Made by a program: the position numbers and the translations under genes. From assembly GCA_003508835.1 (NCBI GenBank), contig PUFA01000647.1, forward strand, positions 62,001-126,000: a stretch of DNA of 64,000 bases, in the 5' to 3' direction. Positions 1 to 13,946 of the stretch are shown in pieces. How positions within the stretch are numbered: the stretch's first letter is position 1; each line of letters begins with the position of its first letter. This DNA comes from Eonycteris spelaea. Its lineage: Eukaryota; Chordata; Mammalia; Chiroptera; Pteropodidae. The notes under the pieces were generated by a model. It saw only the letters and a program-made list of their open reading frames with translations, had not been told where the DNA came from and made no database searches.

Positions 1-734
1 TCTGAGATTTACAATAATTTTGTAGGAGGGCATCCCAGATTTGTGCTTTATTAACTGTGCACCCTATGAACACTCATTTACAATCCTTATGTCATGCTTT
101 TCCTGCCTGTGGAGTGGGAAAAACAATACTGAGCACAGAGTTATTGTGAGGAATTAATTAAAAGGTGCTTTGTAAATAAGTTGATTTTTAAATGAGGGAC
201 ATTTATGTGTTAGCCTTCCCTTCCACTCCAAAATGAATAGCTCTATTAAATAAAAGGTAATTGGTTGAGATTTTGGATAGCAGAGATACACATTTTTCAA
301 AAATGTATGTGTACATAGTTTCTATGTTACATAAAAGACATGTTTAACCCTATATTTTTTCAAAATTTTTTTCATAGATTATTTGTGGGCTTTAAAAATA
401 ATATGATGCTGATAATGATAATTCCTTGTACTTGTTAGTCAGTACTCTTCTCATTTATCTCATCGGTTGTTGACAAAGCCCGCCTCTTACTCTTGTAAAT
501 GAAATGAGGCTATTGCTGGGCCCACAGTGTTTGGTTGCCATGGTTTGAGTTCGTTTCATAAGCTGTTGCTTGGCAATCTCACGCGTCAGCTGGCTCTTTT
601 CCTCAGCACTCTCACCACACACTGAAGTATAATGAGACTGAGGCTGGGCAAAGGAGGATGGCGGTTCCCAAACACTTTTTATCTTCCCCCACAGTGCTCT
701 TACCATGTCGCCTGATGTGTTGAGAGCAGAACAA

Positions 735-990
735 TGAAGTGATTATGAACATGGGATTTAGAGTCACGCAGACCTGGGTTCAAATTTTGGCTCAGGAGAT
801 GGCTTGGTGTGTCCTTTAGGTATTCACTTAGAAGCCTGTTTGAGTCTCAGTGTCTCCATAAAGTCAGGGAAGGGTGCTAATACTCAGCTCCTAGAGAGGG
901 TGTGAGGATTGAGGGAGAAAATCCATTTAAAGCACCTCCACACAGTAGGTGCTCAGTGGCTGTAATCTATACTAATAAGGGTGAAAATAG
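735..990 (+). repeat. MIR SINE
   Basis: Degenerate full-length MIR in sense. It has the core 'AGACCTGGGTTCAAAT', a 'GTGAGGATTGAGGGAG' block and a tail 'CACAGTAGGTGCTCAGT' typical of this tRNA-derived SINE. Confidence 0.85.
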
Positions 991-2655
991 GAGGTAGAAC
1001 CATAAATTTTCTTGTTCTGCAATAAAATGCTCTGGTGTAGCAGTCAGCTTGGACTTAGTTTGTATAGTTATGTCCCACTTGCATTTATATGTAGAATTAG
1101 TGGGCCCACTGTAAATCCATGAAGTAAAACAGGAATTTTAAATAATCAGGACCACGGAAAAGAACAAGGGGTGTTATTGCCAAAAAAGAAGAAAACAGAC
1201 AGAAAATATCAATAGAAGATATTTACTCCAGGTAGTGGGTGAGTAGATGCTATGCATTCAAAGGGGTTTCCATTGGGGAGGCCCGTCTCCTCTCTAGACA
1301 AACACATGCCCACAGGTATGTGGTGTGGTGGTAGAATAGATCTCAGAGGGAGAAAACCCCTGATTTGTAGCATTTGCCCATTTCCATAGTGTAAATACCC
1401 CTGCTATGGCCAATTTAAAGCTACCAACATGATGTCTTTGAATGGAATGTGGAGTTAGGAAGAGATGCCTACAATTTACTCTCAGGAACCCATGGAGCCT
1501 ACTCTGACTCAGAACTGATCCCTTCCCCAGGGTAGCTTTATTGTTTTTTTCTCACTGGTGAATATTCCCAACAAGCTCCTGTATGTTTTCATAGCAGTTC
1601 AGGGAGGTCGGTTTTCAAGACTGCTCTTCTGCCCTTCAACTTTCCTGGACTGGAAGGATATAGCTGAGGAAATCTGTGGTACAGGTCCAGCCCTCACCTT
1701 TATACACTAGTTCCTGTGCACTTTCTTCCCTAGGACCAGGACCCCATGACTTTTGCAGGATCTAGAGGAGACTTGGGAACTAAGAATCACCTGAGTGAAT
1801 GTCGTATTCGAGGTAGTGTCTTCTTTCAAAGTTATCTTCTTTTACCTTTTTTTTTTACACAACCCAACTCAAACACACTGCCCTCATCATAGTATTTCAT
1901 ATTCTTAGTCAGTTCTACAATGTATATGACCTTAGTTTTTTAATATTAGTCATAAACCCATTTTCAAATTAATCACTTTTAAATTAATCTGTGCCATTGT
2001 ACAACTTCATTATTTAATAGAACTTCGATGTACTTGTCTCATTCTGATAGGTAGAGTAGACAAACAACTGTGGGGGTTTGAATTCCCTTATGGACTGATC
2101 AGTTGCAAGTGTCAGTCAGTGATTTTCATTGATTAGCTTTTGATGGAAATATGCTGTATGTGTTTTGCATTTTACTTGGTCCATAATTTGTATTTCCTCC
2201 CCACCCAATATCTGGCAATGTCTGGATGAATGGCTTCTGCAATTACAGTGCCTCAAAACATAGTGTGTACCCTACAAATCAGCTGGACAATACCAAGATG
2301 TTTATGTTGTACAGGCAGCAGAAGAGAAAATTAGATATAACATCCCAAACTTTCTAAGGAGGGTAGGACTTATTAAAGAAAGCTTTTTTTGGGGGGGGGG
2401 TTGGGGTGGGCTAGGGACCAAGTCATCAACTTCGATACAATTAATGACCTGTCACAGATCTGAAGGGAGTTTTCAGTAGTGGGTGTGAGGTAGGAATGAC
2501 ATCAGGACCCCTTTCCAGAGCCACTAAAATGAAAAACAGGCTTGAGCAATAGCTTTGATGTAGTGAAGAAGTTTTGTAGTTTAAAACTTCTTGCTAAAGC
2601 AGAAAATAAAGGGGATAGAGACAGTCCTCAATATAGGCATGAGCAGGACACCTGG
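991..2655. other. Unassigned intergenic DNA
   Basis: No gene or repeat family recognised. A T7G10-type homopolymer junction lies at 2,384-2,400. Confidence 0.45.
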
Positions 2656-3199
2656 TGTGATCTAAAATTCACCTTTACTTCATTATAAAATCATTATAAT
2701 AAATTAACGTTGCGGTTAAGGCTGTACCCATCACTCATCTGATGCCATGACAGTTTTGAAAAGCCCAAACATGGCAAGAAAAGGGGCATCTCCTTAATTC
2801 CAGGGAAAAAAACCCTCTTTCTTTCCATGAGGTGACCCCAAATCATGAATATTCCACCCCTTAGTTAGATTAATTGATAAAATCCCCAAACCCACCATGG
2901 ATGGGGCAGCTCTCCCTTGAGCCTGCCCATTCTCCCATCTGAGGGTATACTTTTGTTTGGCAGAAGTCTTTGAAGCTGACCACTTGGGGCAGCTTGCTCT
3001 CCCTTTTCAGAGTTGAGCTTACTTGTTTTCAAGGCTGACTGCTCCTGGCTGCCTTTTCTCCCTTCTAAAAGTGTGCTTTTGCTTTTAATAAAACAAGTTT
3101 GCATACAATCAATTTCTGAGTGTCTGCCTTCAATTCTTTGTTGATCGATTGCTAAGAACTGAAGTCTAGGAGTTCCAGGACTCCTCAGAACTGGTAACA
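2656..3199 (+). mobile_element. Probable solo LTR of an ERV1-type endogenous retrovirus
   Basis: About 540 bp starting TGTGATCT and ending in CA. It carries an AATAAA at 3087-3092 followed by a pyrimidine-rich U5-like stretch. No internal retroviral genes are visible beside it, so it is a solo LTR if correctly identified. The limits are judged by eye. Confidence 0.5.
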
Positions 3200-4014
3200 G
3201 GTGGAGTGTACAAGTTTGTAGGGAGAAGCTAGAAGAGACTTAAATGTCCCTGAAAGAGTAAGTGGAGAGATCAAGAAGACTTGGGCAAGATACAAAAATG
3301 GAAGACTATTTGGTGCAGGTGGTAGGGAGGAGGGGGACCTGATCTCTGGAGACTGAAAAGAAAGACTTGGGAGAAGAAATAATGTCTACTGGGAATTTTC
3401 TAGGTAAATTCTGTGGGGGTAACCGCTCTAACATATCTCTCCCTAGAACATCTTCATTTAATTCTACAATGCTCACTGTTTGATGGGAATGGACTCTCTT
3501 TGGTAAATACGGACAAAATCTGGCTTCGAGATTTAGATATGGAGAAAAAGATGTGTGGCTTATATACACTCTTGTAGCAATGAAGGGACATCTTTGCATG
3601 AAAAGACCTAGTATTCAGCACTCACTAGTTAGGCCGAGGTGCAGGGTACTTACTGAGTCTAGCTGAAGAACCACAGACTAGAGAGGCATAGGGAAGACAG
3701 GGATAGCATCTCTTTGAATACAAGTTTACAGGTTCCTGAAACTTCTCCTGGAGCTGGCTACCCAGGAATAGGCCCGGGTTTTAGGCTATTCAAATATGTT
3801 GCCAAGGAGGAGCTGACTCCTGATGATGATAGTCTTGCCAGATCTGAAAAAGCAGCTGATCAGCAGGAATAAGCATACATTCTGTCAGAAAAAAAGACAC
3901 ACAAAGAGTCAACAATCATTTCATTACCAATGTTTTTCAAGTGCTTGAAAAATGTGTATGCTAAGAAAGAGCTTGGGGACTTTTGCTCTTTTTTTTTAAA
4001 ACTGGTTTCTCACT
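3200..4014. other. Unassigned intergenic DNA
   Basis: Directly follows the probable LTR. No retroviral internal motif, gene or named repeat is visible. Confidence 0.4.
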
Positions 4015-4190
4015 TTTATTTTTTTTTATTTTTATTTTATTTTTTAATGGTGACATTGGTTAATGAAATCCAGTGTTTCAGGTGTACAATAACAGTAAGG
4101 CATATATATTGCATTGTGTGTTCACCTCCCGTAATTAGATTTCTTTCTGTCACCACATATTTGACCCCTACTCTTAATAATTTTTACCTT
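4015..4190 (-). mobile_element. 5'-truncated LINE-1 3' end
   Basis: Poly-T followed by sequence that matches, in the same orientation, the 3' end of the full-length element near 48.95 kb (for example 'TTTCAGGTGTACAAT' and 'CACCATATTTGACCCC'-like blocks). About 175 bp remain. Confidence 0.75.
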
Positions 4191-4215
4191 TCAGCTTTTT
4201 GGGCCCAGTTATTTA

Positions 4216-7200
4216 AATGTTATTGAAGGAGGGTGCTATTTTTTAGGCATCATGGAAAAGTCTTAAAACTTTTCAAGTCCACGTTTACATTTGGAGCCAA
4301 TTGTCAGCTACTGAGAATTTGTTTCCAATTTATTTTCAGGAAAATTTGCCTCACTGTATTTTTAGAATATTCAAAATTATATATCCAGCTACAATTTATT
4401 TAGAATCTAATTGTTTGAAAAGGAATAAGCAGGGTGTGGCCGAGATGGCTAGGCAGCTAAGATTCATGCTCTCTTTCTACTGCGTGGAATTGTGGCTAAG
4501 AGCAGCTGCCCATCAGGAGATTAGAGTTCTCAGTGCCCTACTCTACCCCCAGCTCCATCCAGGTGGCTAGTGTTTGTTAGTGGAATAAGAGAGTTACTAT
4601 GTAGCCAAATAAGGGACTATGCCTTCTCCATTGTCTCTTATTTGCCAGATAAATAGAGGGAACATTGGGGCCCTAGAGAGGAGGAAAGTTACAAGATAGG
4701 AGGAAAGTAACACTAAGTAAGGACATCTTCACTGTGTTTATGGAGCAAGAATTAAACTTCTATTGTGTTAAGCCACTGAAAATGTTTCAACCTTTATCTG
4801 TGGTAGTAGCATTATTTTAACCAGTAGAGAGGGCTACCATGGATTTCTCCAATCAATCATCAAGCTTGTATGCAGATCATGACCTTAGAATATACTCTGC
4901 CTTCCCAAACCCTGTAACTGTGAAATACGTTTAAGAAAATCATACAAAAATAATGCCCGAGATGATGGTGGAGGTATTATTTAAGGTATTATTTAGTAAG
5001 CACTCAGTCTGAGCTGGGTCAGGTCTCATCAGGGTTGCCTTCCAGGAAAAGGCACAGGCAACAGGACCAAGGACTGTTGCCCAAAAGGGTAATTTAGGAA
5101 TTTATCAATTGGAATGGATACAATGCTAACAGGCAGTTGGTTAATAAGAGCCTAAGAAATACAGCCAAAGGGTAGAGAACTCAGAGTGTAGGTTAAATAA
5201 GAGTATCAGCTTGGACAAGTGAAGCTTAAAAGACAGAGGAAAGATAAATAATAAATCTTGCAGGGATGATATGGATGCAGAGGTAGGGAAGGGTTGGTTA
5301 ACACCTAATTTGGTGGAATTACCATTTATGTATTTATCTTCAAGGCCTAGTACCTTCTGTATATTTTCCTTTGGGCTGCCCAGAGCCCTCCCTATCCACC
5401 TGGCCCTTAGCTAGCATCAGGAAAACACTGCACATACAAGCATTCTACACAGGAGTGTGCCTTCCTCATTCTCAGATTGATGGGACACACTCTGGGGGTG
5501 TGAGGATGAAAGGTAAGCAGAGAACAGGTGTCTCGGTCACCCTGAAGGGGCTCAGCAGATTGACTCTTCTACAACTTGGTGCATTTCCAAGTGCCCCAAT
5601 GAGATGTGCAGGGCTAGCCTACCCAGCTCCTACATCTGGTGCCTTAGAAGCTTACAATTGTCCCTCTTTTTCTTTCTGCTAAAGATGATCTGTAGTTCCA
5701 ACTCTTCTCCCCTTATCACCTCCCTTTTTGGACCTAAGCCTTTGGTTTCAGGGTCCTGGGCAAAACAAAACAAAACAAAACAAAAACCAAAAGAGTGAGA
5801 CATTTCCTTATTAAATCAATTTATTTGGAGAAGGGAGACACAACAACTAAAAGCAAGTTCTATGGAGGACTGGGGTTTTAATTGCTCAGGGAAAGGAGTT
5901 CCTCCACCAACATATGATAGACTTGTTTCTTCTGGTCACTAGTCTGCAGTTTGTGGGTAGTGAGAGGCTCTGTACCTGACATACCTTAATGAGGGCACCT
6001 AAAAATAAAAACAAGTTGTTGGGAGTAGTTGTCTGAAAGGATATCAGTCTTGGTATCCCTAGTAGAGAGATTTATTATGGGAAGAGCTTTATTTTGATCA
6101 GCATGTGTATTAGTTGAAGCTCAGTTGCCCATAACAGAAATAATTCTAGGTATTTTAATAGGATACGGATTTAACATAGAGAATAAGGTGCTTGCAAAAT
6201 CATTGGAAGGGCCGAAAGACAAATCTTTAGGCTCAGCTGCCAGAAATGACTGCTAGAACAACAAAGCCAACTCTCCCACCAGGAAGATGGCCACTACTGC
6301 CATAGTCAGAAAGCTGGGGCATCAATACCATGTTAGCCACAATCTTGGGATCAGGAATCTGCCACCACAGCCACTGGATCTCAGAACATAATACTTTAGC
6401 TGTGCCCCTGATATCACAAAGCTGCCATCATATATGTTGTTTCAGAGCCAACCCATGCCTGCTAGATCCACAGCGGCAGAACAGAGGACTCTCATATTGC
6501 CCCCTCTTTCTCCCACTGACTAAATTTTCAAAGATGATTCTGAATTAGTATACCTGATTAGCAGAACCTAAATTACATCCATTTCCGGGTTTTAAGGGAG
6601 TAAGAAAATAGAGCTTTTAGCTCTCCAGCCTCTGTCATCAAGGAAGGTGCACTAGAGAGAGGTTTGAAGAGATGTTCAGCAAGCCAATCTATAGAGTTCA
6701 CTACCAGTCATTTCTTGCCCAGAAAAAAACCCTTCATCCCTGCCCTTGACACTCTGAGAATGGCCTTTCATGATATGAAACAGGCCCAATTAGATAAAAG
6801 CTTCAATTCTGAAAGCAAAATAGTAGCAATATAATGTCATTAGGCTGAGGAACGTTATGCTGAGTACAGCCTCACATAAATACAATCAAAACTATAACAA
6901 CGCTAAATCTATGAAATGAATAGTGTTGTCTGGAAAATAAACTAAACTTGAAAAATGATTTTTGAGAAAAAATGTATTAAAAAGTTGTGACATCTTGCAA
7001 CATTGTATATATTTTTCAAAGATACAAACATAGTCAAGATAAATTTTAAATGCAGTGTTTGTCTGGTGGAGGGAGGGTCAGGAGGGTCTGAATGAGGGTA
7101 GGGATTGGGAGAAAAAATAACAAAATTAAGTTTAAAAAGAATAGTCTGTATTGATTGATGATGAAAATGTGTTGTAATCTTTGTGATAAGAATAGCTCAA

Positions 7201-7324
7201 CTCTTGGTTTGTAACATTTAAATAGGATACATAAAAGTTACCCAAAGTGTTAACTGGTGATTAGAAGCATGCATTTTAAATGAATTTGCAACTAAAAAAC
7301 TTCATGAAAACACTGACAAGCAGA
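4216..7324. other. Unassigned intergenic DNA
   Basis: No gene or named repeat recognised. The part at about 6,100-6,560 has the mixed texture of an old LTR element but lacks diagnostic ends. Open frames are under 105 codons. Confidence 0.45.
5764..5788. repeat. (CAAAA)n simple repeat
   Basis: Five consecutive AAAAC units. Confidence 0.9.
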
Positions 7325-8440
7325 GCAGGAATAATTGACATAAATAAATTAGATTTAAAATATAAAAATTTCAACCTAAAGAATGGGTGAAAATATTTTC
7401 AAACCATATATTGGATAAGGGAGTTAATAGCCAAAATATATAAAGGACTCATACAACTCAATAACAACAACAGCGTCCAAAACCAATCTGATGAAAAAGT
7501 GAACAGAGGCACTAAATAGATATTTTCAAAGAAGATATCCAAATGGCCGACAGGTACATGAAAAGGTGCTTAATAACACTAATCATCAGGGAAATGTAAA
7601 TTAAAACCACAATATCTCCTCATACTGTCAGAATGGCTATTATCAAAAAGACAAGCGATAACAAGTGTTGGTGAGGACTTGGAGAAAAGGGAACCCTTGT
7701 ACATTGTTGGTGGGAATGTCAATTGGTGCAGCCACTATGAAAAACCGTTTGGATGTTTCTCAACAAATTAAAAAGAGAACTACCCAGCAATTCCACTTCT
7801 GAGTATATACGCAAAAGAAATGCAAACAGAATTTAGATGGGGTATTTGCACTCCCATGTACATTGCAGCATAATTCACATTAGCCAAGATATGGAAACAA
7901 CCTAAGTGTCCATCAATGAATGAATGAATAAAGGTAGGTATGATATATTTATATGAATATTATTCTGCCACGAGAAAGAAGGAAATCCTGCCATTTACAA
8001 CAACATGGATGGAGCTTAAGGACATTATGTTAAGTGAGATAAGTCAGAGAAAGACAAATACTGTAGGATATCACTTATGTGTGGACTCTAAAAACTCATA
8101 AAAACAGAGAGTAAAATGGTGGTTACCAGTAAAATGGTGGCTGGGGGCGGAGGGGGCGGGGGGTGATTAGAGAGATGTTGTTTAAAGGTACAAACTTGCA
8201 ATTAGTAGATAAATAAGTCTTGGAGATCTAAAGTACGGTATAGTGATTATAGATAATGATACTGTATTATAAACACCAAATTTTCTAAGAGACTAGACCT
8301 TACTCCCACCACAAAAAAGAAATAATACTTATGTTAAGTGATGGAGATGTTAGTTAACCCTAGGCTGACATGTATACTTTTAACTTATGCAATGTCATAT
8401 GCCAAAATATCTCAATTAAAAATAAGGTAAAAACAAAATA
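7325..8440 (+). mobile_element. LINE-1 fragment, ORF2 3' part and 3' UTR
   Basis: The sense strand carries the conserved L1 ORF2 C-terminal stretch (for example 'CAATTCCACTTCTGAGTATA', 'GGAAACAACCTAAGTGTCC') and then a G-rich 3' UTR block at 8139-8165. It ends in an A-rich tail. Frames are broken throughout. Confidence 0.9.
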
Positions 8441-10679
8441 TAAAAACTAAAAGAAAGATAAACCATTCCCCAAATTCTGAAATACATATAAATACATATT
8501 TTTTAAAAAGCTTAGAAAATGTCACACAGGGTTTAAAAGGTAAATCAAATGTTCAAATGGAAACCATAGGAATATTCACATCCTCAATTCTAATAGAAGT
8601 TATGATGCCAAAATAACATCAAAGTTTGATAAAAGTTGTGCTAATAAAAAGCGTATTGAATATGAAAGAAATATACAAAGCAAAAGCATTGAAACATTTT
8701 AAATGTATGTTTAAGAAGTCACAAACTGAAAATGTGTCTAGAACAGCAACCTAAAATAGTTTAAAAATGAGCACAATCAATAGTTACAAAAAAGTATAAA
8801 CTGCTGGTAGGAGATACTCATTTCAGCTTATTTCCAAACTTAAAAGGTTTATAAAAACTTCACAAAACCGAGTAAATAATAAAAATTGCTTACCTTAAAA
8901 TGAAATTGAAATAAAAACAAAAATATCAAAAGAACCACAAGAAGGAAAGAATTTCACAAAAACCTCAAACACATCTACTTGATTCATAAAATTACTGAAA
9001 AGTTAACCCAAAGCCATTCGAATTTACTGAAAATCTTAGTTGTTGATTAAAAACATTTAATTTTAAACTAATTCAAAATGTTATAATTGCTCTGAAATTG
9101 TGCGATGCCACCCCTTAAAATTTCTTCTTTTTCAAGTTCCCCTGTATCCTATTTAAACTAAGTCCCCCAATTAGGCAGCTGTTAAGCAGGCCAGGAGGCA
9201 TCTATCTCTTTGGTACTTAGAAATGGAAACAGGTCACAGGAACATCAGGGCTCTCACTTCTGCCCTTCACACCATGCAACACTTTTGCCAAACCAAAGGT
9301 TTCATTCAGTTCGGCTCTTCTCATCAAGAAATACCCTTTGCCCACAGTAAGGACCAAGAAAGATGCCCCCCGCCCACAGCAGTTCCCAACCAGACCTAAG
9401 GCACCCCTCCTCCTTCTCAGTAGCATTCTCTCTCCCTGAATGGTACCAGAAACTTCTTCCAGAGCTTGTGGCAGTGCCAGATCGTATTGATGTGATGGGA
9501 AGAAAACTCTACCTGTTTTACCTCCTGGACTACTGCAGTTAGGTGATGATGGTCACCTGTGGCCTTTTTCTTTTTGCTGGCTCCTAAAGGTGACTTGGAG
9601 ATTCTTTTATTATGAATGTTTTCTATGTACAGGCCAAAAGCTGGAGCAATTGGGTAGGGTGTTGATGTAGAATAGATGAGGTCTCTGGTCTGAAGGTTGG
9701 AGCAGGTTGAAGAGGGCTAGTGCCTCATGTTATGAGGAGCAGAAGTCAGGGCTCTGGTCTGGAATGGAGCTACATCATGGTGAGGTGAAAGTTGTCTGGG
9801 GTGAGCTGCCTCATTTCAGGAGAGGCCGATATGTGGGTCCTGGTATAGGCATGAGCCTCCTCAAGGTGTAAATGGCAGAGGTGAATGCAAGGTCAGAGAA
9901 GGGCTGTTGGGGCCAAAGATATTCATCCAGGTCTGGCAAGGGACTATTTCTGGATACTGTATTTCATCAAAACTAAGATGCCACTAAATGTAAGATGTAC
10001 CAATATTTTATGCATCACTGTACTAGGAAAGTAAAAGGCCACCAATTAAACCATTCCATAATGTTTTCTCCGCACTTATAATTTCTCTTTATTGAAAGTC
10101 ATTGCAGTCTTATATAGATACACTATCTTTTCATATATCACTCTCATAAGTACATAAACAATATAAGCAATATAAATTGCTTAAAGTATTTTTAAAACTT
10201 CTTCACATCTATAACTTGAATATTCTGAATCATTTTTCAACTCAGAGTTGGAATTCATGTTTTTACACATGATATTATTCTCTATACCATCAAGATTATT
10301 GATGATGCAGTATTTCTTAGAAGAGTGACTGATTATTGTCCAAGGGATTTTCTTCCAAGTTGCTTCCAAACTACAAGCTTTGACATGGGCCTTTTTGCTT
10401 GGCTTGTGAAAAGCAATGCTGTTGAACAATCTTGTTATCTCAATAACAAAATATGACAGAGTTTCAGCTACTTGTACTTATCTTCCTTGCTTTGGACTCA
10501 AAATATACTTGGTTGTTTCTCTGCAGAAAAAATGTGGAATTGCAACAATTTATTCATGTTCAGGTATCTATTGCTTCATAACAGATCACAGCTACACAGA
10601 TCACTATTTCCAGCCTGAGGGCTGACATTATTCTGTATGCCAATATGCCTCTGAGCCTTGAACTTTGCTTCAAAGCTCT
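8441..10679. other. Unassigned intergenic DNA
   Basis: An A-rich first part (8.45-9.07 kb) that may be LINE-derived, then mixed sequence at 9.1-9.95 kb with moderate GC. I found no recognisable protein in any frame. Confidence 0.4.
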
Positions 10680-11075
10680 TTTTTAACGTGAAATAATTAT
10701 AGACTCACAATAAGTTGCATAAATAGTACAGAGAGGTCCCATGTGCTCATCACCTAACTTCCCTCAGTGGGGACATCTTACATAACTTATAGTGCATTGT
10801 CAAAACCGGGGGATCAATTGGCATGATTTAGGTGAGTACGATACAATTAATTACACTATAGATCTTAACTTGGATTTTACCTGTTTTTAAATGCACTTGT
10901 TTATTTTGTATGTATGGGTCATTCAATGACATTTTATCATATGTATATATTTGTATAACCTGCACAACAATCAAGATACAAAAGTGTTTTGTCACCACAA
11001 AGATCTCCATACCATCTCTTTATAGTCAGAATTTTTATTGGGCCAACTGCCTTCAGTTTCCTTCTCCATTCTTGT
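10680..11075 (-). mobile_element. Old LINE-1 3'-end fragment (L1ME-like)
   Basis: Reads 'TAGTACAGAGAGGTCCCATG' followed by 'CACCTAACTTCCC' on the plus strand. This is the antisense of the L1ME-type 3' UTR also seen at 22.2, 25.5 and 39.5 kb. Confidence 0.7.
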
Positions 11076-11099
11076 TTTTTTTTTCCTGGTTGTAGATGC

Positions 11100-13100
11100 T
11101 AAGTAGAACATTTGTTGACTTGCCCATCTATTTTGCCTCCTAAGCGTGCCACAATGCCTTACACAACAAGCTCCCTCAGCTCCTCTTTTGACTTAAAGTA
11201 TTGCCATTCATTATAGTGAATGCAACCTCCTGGCTTCTGGCAGTTAATTGCTGCCTATTACTTTAAGGCTCCATGATCCCCATGGACATTAATGACCTCA
11301 ACTCTGTGACCACTTCTACCCTTAGCCATAGCCAGTGGGTGAGAACCACTGCCGAATTTCTTAGCGTTGTTGGTGTCCTTCTCACCAGTACATTCCTGAT
11401 GGCTTTGATAAATAATGAGTTTTCTGTGCCCCTAGTGGAACATAATCTGGTAGTACTTCTAACCTCACTTGATTTATTCATTCCAACATGTTGAATTCCT
11501 TCACCTCTTTATTCCTTTCTCTGCCATTCTCCAGGCAATGCAGGCATTTCCACTTCATTCAGCATTGGCCCATGCCTACTCCAGTCATGTAAGAGCCATC
11601 CTAGTAGTGAGTTTGCCCAATTCCTGGGGTGCTTGCTAGGATGTTAAGTCCACCTCCCAAGAAAGCACCCTTAAATTGATAAAATCTTGGTTCTTTAATG
11701 TTCTATTCTAGTTGTCTTAATCAAGTACCTCAAAATCTAATCCCAGGGGTACTCACCTGGCTCATGCCACTGTGTATTAGCTAATCCTTGCAGTTCCTTC
11801 CATATATAATCTATTTCCTTATTTATCAGGCCCAGAATGTCTCCAGTTGGGTTATGCTGGGATTTAACCCAGATAATTAGTCTGGCAACCAGGAGAAAAG
11901 ATTAGAGCAGCTCCTGAAAGGGAAACGATTTGTTTTGTGGGGTGAGGCCTCACTGGCATCTTTCAGCACAAGAGAAGTAGCTCTTACTAGGGAAGGACAG
12001 GCTAGTTCTTCAATTTCTGTGACTCTGGGGGAATCTATAGAGCCAACATCTTAGGAATATTCATCCAGATACCACTATCCCATTTTTCAGGTCCCACGTT
12101 TTTCCAACCAGGACTCTGACTTTAGCATGACAGACTTGCCTGGGATGAGCATTTAATTATCTTGAGGCTCTTACTATCAAGTCCTGAGTCTGCTCTTCTG
12201 ATGTGTCTGCTCTTCTACTGAAGAAGAAAGGGGCATTTTTATAAGCTAGCAACAAGATCCTCTGGCTCTTATATGTAGCCAATTATATTTATAATTGCTT
12301 GTTAACAGCCCTTTGTTCCATTATCCCTTTGTAGGACATAAATACAAACTAGTAATAACCAGCCAACTTTACTGACTTATCTTTCAAATGCCTAAATCAT
12401 TATACCTGCAAGGGTGTTCCCTTGTACTGGACATTTTCTCAAGTCACTACTGGTGAAATATTTAGCATTTGGGTCACTACCTTGTGAAAAGGAATATCTG
12501 TTCCCATCTACAGCTTAGAATGATATCTTCTTTGCCCAACAAGAGAATATTGATCCAGTCCCCAAAGTCCACCTGATCATCTGCTTTCTTGGATTATATC
12601 AACAGTATAATTATGTATATTCAAAACCTCCAAGAAGCAGATTCCAAGATGAGATTAGGTGTGAAAGAAATTTATTGGGAAAAATCCCTGTGGTTTATAA
12701 GGAGGAAGAAGCAGAAGTAGGCAAGGAGAGACTTCAGACTACAATCCAGGTCTGACACCTGTGAAAGGAGAGGGAGAGGGGAAAATGATTGGCTAGAAAG
12801 AGTCCTAGTCTGTTGAACAGTTCAAAGAAAGTTTGAGCCAGGCATATGAGTTAGAGGAATCTTGTGTTCCACAAGAATGGGCCAGTACTAGTACTTGTAC
12901 CATGCTCAGTCAGTGGCTATTGGTAGCCCAGGGGTAGCATGGTCTTGGCACAAACATGGTGGTGGCCAAGTCAGATAAAAGCTAGGGCTACTAGCCAACT
13001 ATGCTTCCTGCAGTAGGAGATCTCAGTGGTACATTTTTATGGCCATTACAGGTGGCATTCTAGGATCAAGCCTTGCACCTGTCTCTGGTTTTGACCTCTC
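11100..13100. other. Possible internal sequence of a MaLR/ERVL retroelement
   Basis: The stretch has the texture of decayed retroelement internal sequence, for example 'GGCCCAGAATGTCTCCAG' and 'GGGTTATGCTGGGATTTAACC' near 11.83 kb. No intact frame or diagnostic protease/RT motif is visible. Only a similarity search could confirm this. Confidence 0.3.
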
Positions 13101-13946
13101 AGGGAAAGGGCTGAGGGCTCTGCCTATGCCTCTTTAACTGCAGTGCATGGACATACCAGGGCTGATTGATTCTCTTATCCTGCTTGTATACACTGAGTAT
13201 GAGTTTGCACATTATTGAGAAAGAATCCCTCACCTTCCACTCCCCACTCAAGTTTAGGAATAGGAATGGGTTTAAACTGACAATGGTCATGACCAATTAT
13301 CAATCAGTTCTAAGGCTTTCTCTTTGGCATGCGTATATTCCTGGCCTGGACCTTAGATTCTATCATATAGCTGACTGATTTAAAATTTAAAACCCTAAAC
13401 TAACTGTTTTAGCTCTTTGCCAAATTATGTTTTACCTCTGGCTCTCACTCTTGGGACCCTATGACATTGCAGCCTTTAAGCAGCTCAACCTTTAGACCTG
13501 ATTTATTTCCTCTACAATGTCCACAGCGTTGTGGGTGTTAGATATGTGTGACTGCCCATTCATATCTGTGAGGTTTGTTATTTTCTATGTCATTTCTTAG
13601 TTGTAAGTACCTCTCTTTCCTTAACAGCAATATATCTTAATTGTATGGTGTCCAGAGGTGGGGGCATCCTTCTTCATAGTTGGAATAGCATCAATTCAAT
13701 AAGAGTTTCTGTGAACTGAGAGGAGTCAAACTCGAGCAGCATTTTGCAAAGCTTACCTAAAGTTATGCCTCAAATAGAGGTCTCCTGAAAATATTCTTAG
13801 AGTGGCTGGTTTAGCACCATTGCAGGGAGCATTTTAGGCAAGTAGAAAACCAGTCCTCCCCTTTAATATTTACATCTTTCCACCAACCAATGTATGTTAC
13901 AACATCATGGTTTTAAGCATACTAAAATGTTTATTGTCATAGACCC

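Noticed and set aside
9217..9426. Arg-rich 69-codon minus-strand frame as a possible processed gene
   Set aside because: No recognised protein family, no poly(A) tail or target-site duplication noticed.
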